DNA of 10,267 nt from Pseudomonadota bacterium. GTDB taxonomy: Bacteria > Pseudomonadota > Gammaproteobacteria > Burkholderiales > Casimicrobiaceae. Below the pieces are notes generated by a model. That model was not told the origin of the DNA and ran no database searches. It was given only the letters and a program-made list of their open reading frames with translations. The first letter of the stretch is position 1; each line of letters starts with the position of its first letter. Shown piece by piece: positions 1-6,390 of this stretch. The translations under genes and the position numbers were made by a program. The stretch spans positions 1-10,267 of the forward strand of contig JAKPSO010000357.1 in NCBI GenBank assembly GCA_029571495.1, in the 5' to 3' direction.

Positions 1-849
1 CTTGGTACGGGACAGCATGGTTTGCGCCGCAGGCGCGAGCGACGCCGCGAAGCGAAGTCGTAACGCGTGCCGTGACGGCAAGTGACTGACTTCGAGCCAG
101 CCGCCCGCGCGCTCTGTATTGCCTCGAATCACACGGCGATAGGCACCGTCCAGCACTGCCTCGACACCAGGCACCGCGCGCTGTTCGAAAAAGGCCAACA
201 CGCGAGACCAATCGTACGGCGGTCGATACGGCAACACAAACGTAAGCGAATCCAATTCGCCGCGAGAAATGTCGCCACCAACTTCAGCCTGACGTAGTCG
301 TGAGGGCGAAAAGCCGTAGCGTTCGTTGAACAACGCATTCATTCGCCGAACACTCGAAAAACCCGCCGCGAACGCAACCTCGGAAACGGGTAACGCCGTA
401 TCGGTCAACAAGCGCTTCGCGAGCAGCAAGCGATGCGTCTGCGCGTATTGCACAGGCGAGACCCCGAATTCTTCGGCAAAAATGCGCCGCAAATGGCGAT
501 CCGTCACACCGACGCGCGCGGCCACGTGAGCAAGATCCACGTCACTCGCAACGCCATCCTCGATCATGCGTGCCGCCGCCCGCGCGAGCTTCGCGCTCGC
601 TTCGGTCGCAGCGAAACCCGGTGCAAGTTCCGGTCGACACTTCAAGCAAGGTCGAAATCCCGCCGCTTCTGCCGCCGCCGCGCTCGGATAAAAGCCGCAG
701 TTTTTTTGCATCGGCAATCGCACGCGACAAATCGGACGACAGTAGATGCGCGTCGAGGAGACGCCCACGAAGAAGCGCCCATCAAATCGCGCGTCGTGCG
801 ATTTCATGGCTTGGTAGCAGGCGCTCGGTGTGAGGTGGTTGAACTGCAT
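1..849 (-). CDS. ada: Ada-AlkA fusion: alkylation-response regulator and 3-methyladenine DNA glycosylase (C-terminus beyond window)
   Basis: The reading frame opens with ATG at 849 and runs without a stop to the left edge (283 codons; such fusions usually have about 450-500). Residues 1-80 are the Ada N-terminal zinc domain: the Cys37-Arg-Pro-Ile-Cys41 motif and the Cys68-Leu-Lys-Cys71 pair match the four zinc ligands of E. coli Ada, and Cys37 corresponds to the Cys that accepts methyl groups from DNA phosphotriesters. Residues about 85-185 form an AraC-type double helix-turn-helix (VGVTDRHLRRIF, then PVSEVAFAAGFSS and RYGFSPS). From about residue 200 the AlkA N-terminal domain begins (LPYRPPYDW, RAVPGVE). 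The catalytic HhH-GPD part would lie outside the window. In this family methylation of the Cys turns the protein into an activator of repair genes, often including its own, and the glycosylase removes alkylated bases. It is divergent from the solute-binding protein gene. No clear Shine-Dalgarno sequence precedes the start. Confidence 0.93.
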   Translation of the reverse strand, partial: MQFNHLTPSACYQAMKSHDARFDGRFFVGVSSTRIYCRPICRVRLPMQKNCGFYPSAAAAEAAGFRPCLKCRPELAPGFAATEASAKLARAAARMIEDGVASDVDLAHVAARVGVTDRHLRRIFAEEFGVSPVQYAQTHRLLLAKRLLTDTALPVSEVAFAAGFSSVRRMNALFNERYGFSPSRLRQAEVGGDISRGELDSLTFVLPYRPPYDWSRVLAFFEQRAVPGVEAVLDGAYRRVIRGNTERAGGWLEVSHLPSRHALRLRFAASLAPAAQTMLSRTK

Positions 850-915
850 GCCAGCAGTTTAACGGGCGACTCAAATCCAAACTCGCCGTTTTCGGACATC
901 ACCCTTGGATAGCGT

Positions 916-945
916 TTTGCCGACGATTTGCGTGCGCGGCAAATC
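916..945. promoter_or_regulatory. Overlapping inverted repeats between ada and the Bug gene, possible operator
   Basis: Two perfect 7-base dyads share their right-hand part: TTTGCCG (916-922) with CGGCAAA (937-943), and GATTTGC (925-931) with GCAAATC (939-945). They lie 67-96 bases upstream of the ada start and 79-108 upstream of the Bug gene start, in the 174-base divergent intergenic region. On the minus strand the left part reads AAT-N5-GCAA, close to the E. coli Ada box (AAT-N6-GCAA) but one base short in the spacer. Binding by Ada or by another regulator is an inference. No convincing -35/-10 pair was seen on either strand. Confidence 0.35.
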
Positions 946-1023
946 ATGAACACTTGGCATTCTGTCGAACAGGCAGCGGCGTAACATGTGTCGCAATGTC
1001 ACCCGCTCGAAGCGTTTAGTCCG

Positions 1024-2016
1024 ATGTTCCGAAAATTTTCTACCGTCGCGTCCATGCTCGGCTTGTTGGTTTCGTTTGCAGGATCGCTTTTGGCAGGAGC
1101 GGCGAGCGCGCAAGCGCAGTCATACCCGAACAAACCGCTGCATCTTGTCGTTCCATTCGCGCCCGGTGGCGGCAACGATGCGCTCGCCCGTTTCATCGCG
1201 ACGAAACTCGGTGCCTCGCTGGGGCAGAGCGTGATCGTCGACAACCGCGCGGGTGCGAACGGCGCGGTCGGCACGGAATACGTCGCCAAGGCTGCGCCGG
1301 ACGGCTACACCCTGCTGCTAGGCTTTGTCGGGCCGCTCACGGTGTTGCCGCACATGGGCAAACTGGGTTACGACCCGCTGACACAGCTCGCACCTATCAG
1401 CCTAGTTGCTAACGCGTATCAAGTGCTCGCGGTGCATCCCGACGTACCCGCCAAGAACGTTGCCGAATTCGTCGCGCTCGCCAAGGCACAACCCGGCAAA
1501 CTCGCCTACGCTTCCGGCGGTGCCGGAACGCCGCTACACCTCGTGCCCGAGTTGTTCAAGCTTGCGGCCGGCATTGACCTTCTCTACGTGCCGTACAAAG
1601 GCAGCAGCCCGGCTGCACTATCGACGATTTCCGGCGACACACAAGTGATTTTCGGCGCCATGTTTTCGACGTTGCCGCAGGTGAAGGCAGGCAAGCTGCG
1701 CGCGCTCGCGGTAACCAGTCCGAAGCGCCTCGCGACTGCACCCGACGTACCGACCCTCGCCGAGGCTGGCTACCCCGGCGTCGAGGCAAGCTCGTGGTAC
1801 GGCGTGCTCGCACCGGCGGGAACACCGCCGGCCATCATCAACAAACTGAACGCGGCCCTCGCGCAGGCGATGAGCGGCAACGACTATCGCGAAGTTCTCG
1901 ACAAACAGGGGCTTGAGCCGCTCGCGGGTTCGCCGGAAGCGTTTCGATCTTTCATGTTGAGCGAATCAAACAAGTGGTCGAAAGTCATCAAGGCTGCACA
2001 CATCGTTCTCGAATAA
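1024..2016 (+). CDS. Bug/TctC family tripartite tricarboxylate transporter solute-binding protein
   Basis: A 330-residue secreted binding protein. It starts with a classical signal peptide: basic MFRK, a hydrophobic core at about residues 9-25, and a probable cleavage after AQA at residue 31, giving a mature QSYPNKP start. The mature part has the Bug family hallmarks: YPNKP at the N-terminus, the VPFAPGGGNDALAR loop, an APDGYTLLLG segment, the YVPYKG motif with a downstream GKLRALAVTS strand, and APAGTPP near the C-terminus. Bug proteins bind small carboxylates in the periplasm and deliver them to TctA/TctB permeases. No TctA or TctB gene is in the window, which is normal for the many orphan Bug genes of Burkholderiales. 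I chose 1024 because it gives a normal signal peptide. An in-frame ATG at 988 would add 12 residues before it, and neither start has a good Shine-Dalgarno sequence. The gene ends 26 bases before the decarboxylase-like gene, probably in one operon. The ligand cannot be told from sequence. Confidence 0.92.
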   Translation: MFRKFSTVASMLGLLVSFAGSLLAGAASAQAQSYPNKPLHLVVPFAPGGGNDALARFIATKLGASLGQSVIVDNRAGANGAVGTEYVAKAAPDGYTLLLGFVGPLTVLPHMGKLGYDPLTQLAPISLVANAYQVLAVHPDVPAKNVAEFVALAKAQPGKLAYASGGAGTPLHLVPELFKLAAGIDLLYVPYKGSSPAALSTISGDTQVIFGAMFSTLPQVKAGKLRALAVTSPKRLATAPDVPTLAEAGYPGVEASSWYGVLAPAGTPPAIINKLNAALAQAMSGNDYREVLDKQGLEPLAGSPEAFRSFMLSESNKWSKVIKAAHIVLE

Positions 2017-2042
2017 TTTTCCGCGACAAACCGCGCACGTCT

Positions 2043-3050
2043 ATGAACCCGATCCCGCTTTCGCTCTGCATTGGCCCCTACGACCACACACGTGACCTGA
2101 CGGAAGGGCAGGTTAGTGTTCCCGGTGTTCACCTTACGACGTTTTCGCTTCCGATTGAAGAAACGTTCTACCGCTTTTTGCACCATCGCGAATGGGACGT
2201 GAGTGAGCTTTCATTTGGCAAGTACATTTCGCTGCGCGCGAGCGGCGACACTTCGCTCATCGCGTTGCCCGTGTTTCCCTCGCGCGTGTTTCGGCTGTCG
2301 TCGATCTACGTGCGCCGAGCCGATCAAGCACGATTTCAAGACCTTTCGAACTTCAAAGGTGCGCGCATCGGAGTGCCAGAATGGGCACAAACGGCATCGG
2401 TCTACACCCGTGGTTACCTGCAGCACGAAGCGGGCGTCCCGCTGACCAGCGTCGCGTGGACGCAGGCAGGCGTCAATGAAGCGGGGCGCAAGGAAAAGGT
2501 TGCGCTCAGTTTGCCCGACGGCCTCAAACTCACAGCTCGCACTGACGCCTCACTGAATGATTTGCTGCTCAACGGTGAGCTAGACGCCGTGTTCACGGCG
2601 CGCCCGCCGAAGGGACTTACGACGCCGCTCGACGGCGGTGACGCGCCGCTGGTGCGCTTGCTGCCCAATTCGCGCGCGATGGAAGCGGCGTACTTCGACA
2701 AGACCGGCGTATTTCCGATCATGCACGTCATTGTGCTGCGGCAGTCGGTGCTTGATGCGAACCCGTGGATCGCGATGAATTTGATGCAAGCCTTCGAAAC
2801 CGCAAAAGCCAAGGCGATCGAACGCGTCGCCGACATCACAGCGTCGCACACGCCGCTACCGTGGATCAGTGACCTGATGCACGAGTCGCAAGCGAGGTTT
2901 GGCGCCGACCCGTTCCCGTACGGCATCGAACGAAATAGGGCGACGCTCGACGCGTTCTGCCAGTTCGCCTACGAGCAAGGCGTGGCGAAACGATTGATGC
3001 GACCTGAGGAGCTTTTTCCCGCGTCAACGTTGGGACGGTATAGCGTTTAA
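2043..3050 (+). CDS. 4,5-dihydroxyphthalate decarboxylase family protein (Pht5-like, solute-binding-protein fold)
   Basis: A 335-residue protein that I recognise as a member of the 4,5-dihydroxyphthalate decarboxylase family, which has the fold of NMT1/ABC-type binding proteins. Family segments seen in order are: GPYDHTRDL near the start, a HHREWDVSELSFGKY segment, the FPSRVFRLSSIYV block, RIGVPEWAQTASVYTRGYL, LNGELDAVFTARPP, and TGVFPIMHVIVLR. There is no signal peptide, so it is expected to act in the cytoplasm, which fits an enzyme better than a transport receptor. Characterised members remove a carboxyl group from 4,5-dihydroxyphthalate to give protocatechuate. Many annotated relatives have unknown substrates, so the exact reaction is open. 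An upstream in-frame ATG at 1974 would overlap the Bug gene and add 23 unrelated residues, so 2043 is preferred. No strong Shine-Dalgarno sequence is present. Together with the Bug protein just upstream it suggests import and breakdown of an aromatic acid. The stop codon lies inside a 16-base palindrome. Confidence 0.85.
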   Translation: MNPIPLSLCIGPYDHTRDLTEGQVSVPGVHLTTFSLPIEETFYRFLHHREWDVSELSFGKYISLRASGDTSLIALPVFPSRVFRLSSIYVRRADQARFQDLSNFKGARIGVPEWAQTASVYTRGYLQHEAGVPLTSVAWTQAGVNEAGRKEKVALSLPDGLKLTARTDASLNDLLLNGELDAVFTARPPKGLTTPLDGGDAPLVRLLPNSRAMEAAYFDKTGVFPIMHVIVLRQSVLDANPWIAMNLMQAFETAKAKAIERVADITASHTPLPWISDLMHESQARFGADPFPYGIERNRATLDAFCQFAYEQGVAKRLMRPEELFPASTLGRYSV

Positions 3051-3056
3051 ACGCTA
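3041..3056. repeat. Perfect 16-base palindrome over the stop codon of the decarboxylase-like gene
   Basis: The sequence TAGCGTTTAAACGCTA is identical on both strands and includes the TAA stop at 3048-3050. As RNA it could form a 6-base-pair stem with a TTAA loop, but no T-run follows, so it is not a standard intrinsic terminator. The rest of the 192-base convergent gap (3051-3242) holds only weak hairpins, such as GGCC-N5-GGCC at 3170-3182, and no gene that I can support. Confidence 0.5.
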
Positions 3057-3242
3057 CTGGCGCGTCAATTCGCTGCGGCGACACTGCGGCTTACAGCTTT
3101 TGCGCTCAATCGGCCGTTTGGTGATGCTTACCGGCACTTATTATGTGCTCTCGACATTTGCACAAATCTGGCCCTCAAGGCCGCATGGAAGCCGTTGTGG
3201 CGGTAAAGCTGATGCCCGTTTGTTATAGGACTTGCCTGCCTG

Positions 3243-5381
3243 TCAGGTCCCGGCGCGCACGGCGCGCGGCAATGTGAGCAGGAAGCGCACGCCGTCGCCG
3301 GTGTTCGCGGCAGTGATCGTTCCGCCCATTTTCGCCATGTACGTTTTGGCGACATAGAGGCCTTGGCCGCGGTTGCCACCCGCGGTCGCCACTGCGTTAT
3401 CCGACACGCCGTACTCGAAAATTTTGTCGATCAGCGATTCGTCTATCGCTGGACCGACATTGGTGATGGCGATGCTCGCGTGCGTGGCGGTTGCGTCCAA
3501 CCGCACAGTAATCGGCGAACCCGCGGGACGGAAGCGCTGCGCGTTTTGCAGCACGTGGGTTATCACGTCTTCGAGCGAATATTCGTCCGCGTCCGCGTAA
3601 ATGGCATCGCTCGCGTCCGCGTTGTGTAGCTGCACGTTATCGATACCGATTGCGGGCGCGTTGTCAGCGACATGCTTCAAAAATTCGTTGAGGCAAATCG
3701 GCGCAAGCGTCACTTGCGTACTTTGAAATGCCTCGCTCGGCGACGCGCTGCCATAGAGCACGCGCACCGCCTGCTGCATGCGTTGGATGTAGCGCGCGCT
3801 CGGGTCTTCCGGCGCACCGTGCAGCACCATAAGCGACTGCAACGGCGACATGATTTCGTGGCCGACCGCTTGCCACATGTCTTTCTCTTGCTCGGCGCGA
3901 ATTTGCTCGCGCTGCACATCGTCATTCACGCGTTGCAGCAGGTCATGCAGCGCACCCGCGAGCGAGCCGAGTTCGTCCTTGCCACGCAGATCGGCGAGAT
4001 CGAAATCAACGAGACCTTTGCTACCTTGCACGCGCTTCGACACCGCACGCGCCCGACCATTGAGCACCGTGATGCGGCGAATCAATCCCACTTCGATGAT
4101 GACCCACGCGAGCGCAATCGCAGCGAGCATCGCGCCAACGAACCACGACATCCGTGTTGCGACCGCGGCGAGCGATTTGTTGAGGCCGCGCACGTCTCCT
4201 GTCAGCGAAAGCTCGAATGCTGCGTTCGAAGTGTTGATGCGCTCAGTCGCGGCCAACGGCGTATCCAATCCGCCCAATGGCAAGCGCCGCAACAAACGTT
4301 CAACCCACGGCGCCGCGGGTTCCGGGACATCCAGCGCGCCTTTAATCGTGGCCATCGGTGCACTCTGTTGCGCGGACTGACCGAGCTTACGAATAGTCAG
4401 CGTCTCGCCTGGCAAGAGCAAACTCTTGAGATCGTTCAGCGCAAACGGTGCAGTCGCATTGCCTTCATTGCTGTCGAAAATTTTTGTAGCACTTGGGTCG
4501 GCGTCGTCGGGGCCAAGGACCTCGATGCGCACTTCAATTTTGTCCAGGTCGGCGGGCGGCCACGCCATTTCGCCCCGTTGAAACAGCGCTTCTTGAAAGA
4601 GCGTCACCGGTAGGCGGATCGAATAGAACGAACCGCGCTTGCATCCAGAATCAACGCCACTGGCCAACACCCGCGCGCCGTCGACGCATTGCCCCGATTG
4701 CCACAACCACCCACGAAAATCGCGGACGGGTTTCACCGCGCCCAACGTGCTGCTACCGGTGTCGACAAAGCCCGTCAGTCGCCCGCGCACGGCCGCTGCG
4801 TTGTCGCTCAACACGCGCGCAGCGGGCATCGTCTCTGTGCGCTCGAACGGCGCGATCCACCGCTCGGTCTGTCCGCGCAGTGTCACCGCCACACGCACGC
4901 GATGCACAAGCTCCAAATTACGTTCGCCGCCAACGCGCGACACGAGTGGCCCGCTGGCGAACCGGCCGGCAAGGTAGATAAATCCACCCGCCCAAGGGTT
5001 GTTGCCAATGGCGGTACACACAGCGCTGTAGTCGCGATACTGCACGAGACATCCCGCAGTCTCGACCGCTTGTTGCACTTTGTTGGCATCGTCAAAATCT
5101 AGCGCCGCGTATGGCAACACGTAAGGGCGCAGCGGTGTCGCGGGACCGTCCGCGCGGTTGGCGTTGATAAGCGCGAGCTGACCCGCGGGGTGATTCAGTC
5201 GCGCAACGATTTGCGCCTGCGTTTTGCCAAAGCTCGTTTGGTAATTTTGATAGCCAAGTTGCTTTTCGACCTGCAGCAACATGACCGCGAGCGCAACCAC
5301 GGCGAGCCCGAGAAGCAGGAAAACGCTGCGAAAGAGAATGCGCCGACGAAACGACGCAAGGCCCGGCCACTGAAGTTTCAT
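3243..5381 (-). CDS. Transmembrane sensor histidine kinase with a large unassigned periplasmic domain
   Basis: A 712-residue inner-membrane kinase. A first membrane segment (about residues 15-36, after basic FRRR) and a second (about 412-433) enclose roughly 375 residues expected to be periplasmic. That region matches no sensor fold I recognise and holds four cysteines in two pairs (111 and 122; 232 and 247). A HAMP-like linker with helical content follows (about 434-500). The phosphoacceptor is His508 in the VGHEIMSPLQSL H-box. The ATP-binding domain shows the N-box Asn613 (LQNAQRF), a weak G1 box (TNVGPAI instead of D-x-G-x-G), the IFEYGVS F-box and the GNRGQGLYVAK G2 box (671-680). It should autophosphorylate on His508 and pass the phosphate to the regulator encoded just upstream, whose stop overlaps this start as ATGA. 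No Shine-Dalgarno sequence precedes the ATG, so translation is probably coupled. The signal sensed is unknown. Confidence 0.93.
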   Translation of the reverse strand: MKLQWPGLASFRRRILFRSVFLLLGLAVVALAVMLLQVEKQLGYQNYQTSFGKTQAQIVARLNHPAGQLALINANRADGPATPLRPYVLPYAALDFDDANKVQQAVETAGCLVQYRDYSAVCTAIGNNPWAGGFIYLAGRFASGPLVSRVGGERNLELVHRVRVAVTLRGQTERWIAPFERTETMPAARVLSDNAAAVRGRLTGFVDTGSSTLGAVKPVRDFRGWLWQSGQCVDGARVLASGVDSGCKRGSFYSIRLPVTLFQEALFQRGEMAWPPADLDKIEVRIEVLGPDDADPSATKIFDSNEGNATAPFALNDLKSLLLPGETLTIRKLGQSAQQSAPMATIKGALDVPEPAAPWVERLLRRLPLGGLDTPLAATERINTSNAAFELSLTGDVRGLNKSLAAVATRMSWFVGAMLAAIALAWVIIEVGLIRRITVLNGRARAVSKRVQGSKGLVDFDLADLRGKDELGSLAGALHDLLQRVNDDVQREQIRAEQEKDMWQAVGHEIMSPLQSLMVLHGAPEDPSARYIQRMQQAVRVLYGSASPSEAFQSTQVTLAPICLNEFLKHVADNAPAIGIDNVQLHNADASDAIYADADEYSLEDVITHVLQNAQRFRPAGSPITVRLDATATHASIAITNVGPAIDESLIDKIFEYGVSDNAVATAGGNRGQGLYVAKTYMAKMGGTITAANTGDGVRFLLTLPRAVRAGT

Positions 5382-6115
5382 CGGGCGTTACGTGCGCTCG
5401 TCTTTGCGGGTATTTTCACCCACCGAAAGCCACGCATCGGTACATTCTCAATGCCATCAAACGCGGCGTCGATGTCGCGGAAGGCGTCGCGAATCGTGCT
5501 GATGTGTTTGCGAACGTTGTCGCGATTGCGGCCGCTCTTCACCACCTGAAACAAGTCTTCGTAGGAGACGATTTCTCCGCGTCGTTGGTGCAGCGTCGCG
5601 AGGATCCGTTGTGCGGTGAGCGGAAGATTAATGCGCTGCCCGCGCCACGTCGGCGCGCCCTGCCACAGCGGATCAAGTTGCAGTTCGTCGTCCGCTGCGC
5701 TCGTCTGCGCCGACGACGTGGGTTGTTGTGATTGCTGTCGTTTCGCTTCGCGCAGAATTTCGAGAAAGGTGTCGATGAAATCGGTTTCGGAGAACGTGGT
5801 TTTCTGCAAGTAATCCCACGCGTCGAGCGCCTTCATGATGCTGCGATAGATCGTCGCGGGCATCGCCGAGACAACGAGCACCGGCGTGCCGTGTTGTTTG
5901 TTGATCGCATTGATGAGCGCCACGCCCGCATGCCGTTCGCGCCCCAACTCAATGTCGAGCACGATCACGTCGTAGCGTTCGCGGGAAATCGCGGCTTCGG
6001 CGTCATCGCGCGTGAACCACTGGTCGACGCGAATGCCGGGTGCGGCTGATTCGATCCACGACTTCAGTTGGTTGCTAGTGGGAACGTCATCTTCGATGAC
6101 GGCGATCATGGGCAT
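5378..6115 (-). CDS. OmpR-like two-component response regulator
   Basis: A 245-residue regulator. The receiver domain covers about residues 1-125: acidic pair Asp9-Asp10 (IEDD), phosphoacceptor Asp54 (VIVLDIELG), Ser83 in the position of the switch Thr/Ser (VLVVSAM) and Lys105 (YLQKTTF), where the usual Lys-Pro is Lys-Thr. A Gln/Ser/Thr-rich linker (about 126-150) leads to a C-terminal winged-helix domain with LTAQRILATLHQRRGEIVS, a recognition-helix stretch NRDNVRKHISTIRDAF and a final MRGFRWVKIP hairpin, typical of OmpR/PhoB-type DNA binding. I chose ATG at 6115 because GGAG (6122-6125) lies six bases upstream. An in-frame ATG at 6130 lacks a ribosome site, and another at 6109 is also possible. 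It overlaps the downstream kinase start by ATGA, so the two form one system. It is divergent from the SPFH/SH3 operon, which is its most obvious candidate target. Confidence 0.93.
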   Translation of the reverse strand: MPMIAVIEDDVPTSNQLKSWIESAAPGIRVDQWFTRDDAEAAISRERYDVIVLDIELGRERHAGVALINAINKQHGTPVLVVSAMPATIYRSIMKALDAWDYLQKTTFSETDFIDTFLEILREAKRQQSQQPTSSAQTSAADDELQLDPLWQGAPTWRGQRINLPLTAQRILATLHQRRGEIVSYEDLFQVVKSGRNRDNVRKHISTIRDAFRDIDAAFDGIENVPMRGFRWVKIPAKTSARNAR

Positions 6116-6140
6116 GGGCAGCTCCGGCATGGGGCGGGTT

Positions 6141-6278
6141 CTATTCGCCGCAATTATCGCGGGCCTTTGCGTGCTCCGGTGTGAGTTTTTCTTCCGTTCT
6201 CATGCGCCACGTGAAGAGCGCTACACGCCGCGCGGCGAAACAGTAGCGCGCAAAAGCAAAGTCGCCCGCCAACGGCAT
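6141..6278 (-). CDS. Possible small protein or leader peptide (45 residues) upstream of the response regulator
   Basis: An ATG at 6278 on the minus strand is preceded by GGAG (6285-6288) with a six-base spacer. This is the same arrangement and nearly the same bases (GGAGCACAC then A-ATG) as the SPFH gene start on the opposite strand. The frame runs 45 codons to TAG at 6141-6143, which is 25 bases before the regulator start at 6115. The product begins MPLAGDFAFARYCF and ends with the charged stretch KLTPEHAKARDNCGE. Third codon positions are fairly G/C-rich, as in neighbouring genes. I recognise no family. It overlaps the 6218-6249 dyad, and the match to the opposite ribosome site could explain the ORF by chance, so it stays tentative. 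Confidence 0.25.
   Translation of the reverse strand: MPLAGDFAFARYCFAARRVALFTWRMRTEEKLTPEHAKARDNCGE
6218..6249. promoter_or_regulatory. Nested dyad in the response regulator / SPFH intergenic region
   Basis: Outer arms GCGCTAC (6218-6224) and GTAGCGC (6243-6249) are perfectly inverted and enclose a perfect 12-base palindrome, CGCCGCGCGGCG (6226-6237). The two centres differ by two bases, leaving one unpaired base on the left and five (6238-6242) on the right. It lies about 100 bases upstream of the regulator start and 140 upstream of the SPFH start. It could be a regulator-binding site or a strong hairpin in a leader RNA. No T-run flanks it, so a terminator is unlikely. Confidence 0.45.
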
Positions 6279-6279
6279 T

Positions 6280-6288
6280 GTGTGCTCC
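6280..6288 (+). promoter_or_regulatory. Segment complementary to the SPFH Shine-Dalgarno region (possible anti-SD)
   Basis: GTGTGCTCC at 6280-6288 is the exact complement of GGAGCACAC at 6381-6389, which holds the GGAG and most of the spacer of the SPFH gene ribosome site. If the SPFH messenger starts upstream of 6280, the two could pair over nine bases and hide the ribosome site. A second, shorter copy (GTGCTCC, 6171-6177) lies further upstream. The function is inferred, and the same bases also act as the possible Shine-Dalgarno sequence of the minus-strand small ORF. Confidence 0.35.
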
Positions 6289-6379
6289 ACGGGGTGCGTC
6301 AAACAATCTCCGCCATCGAACGCAAGCACACATGAAGCACCAAGAGACGTTCGACACCATTTCGTCACCGCAAAATTTC

Positions 6380-6384
6380 AGGAG
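6380..6384 (+). promoter_or_regulatory. Ribosome binding site of the SPFH gene
   Basis: AGGAG ends six bases before the ATG at 6391 and decides that start over the upstream in-frame GTG at 6280. Confidence 0.8.
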
Positions 6385-6390
6385 CACACC

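Noticed and set aside
1..849. Frameshift or pseudogene in the Ada-AlkA gene
   Set aside because: Codon-by-codon reading of the minus strand from 849 to 1 gives one continuous frame with all expected motifs. It is only cut by the window edge.
433..912. 159-codon open frame on the plus strand
   Set aside because: It is antisense to the Ada-AlkA gene, which has conserved motifs over the same stretch, and the translation resembles no family.
3051..3242. Intrinsic terminator or attC-like site in the convergent gap
   Set aside because: Weak repeats are present (GGCC-N5-GGCC, GCAC-N7-GTGC, and CAGCTTT/AAAGCTG about 100 bases apart), but there is no stem followed by a T-run and no integron recombination core motifs.
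3672..4613. 313-codon open frame on the plus strand
   Set aside because: It lies wholly antisense to the histidine kinase, is full of Arg, His and Gln runs, and shows no domain or ribosome site. It is a by-product of high-G+C coding on the other strand.
6297..6302. TTGACG on the minus strand as a -35 element for the regulator operon
   Set aside because: At 17-base spacing the -10 would be AATGCC, which is a poor match, and no better hexamer sits at 16-18 bases.
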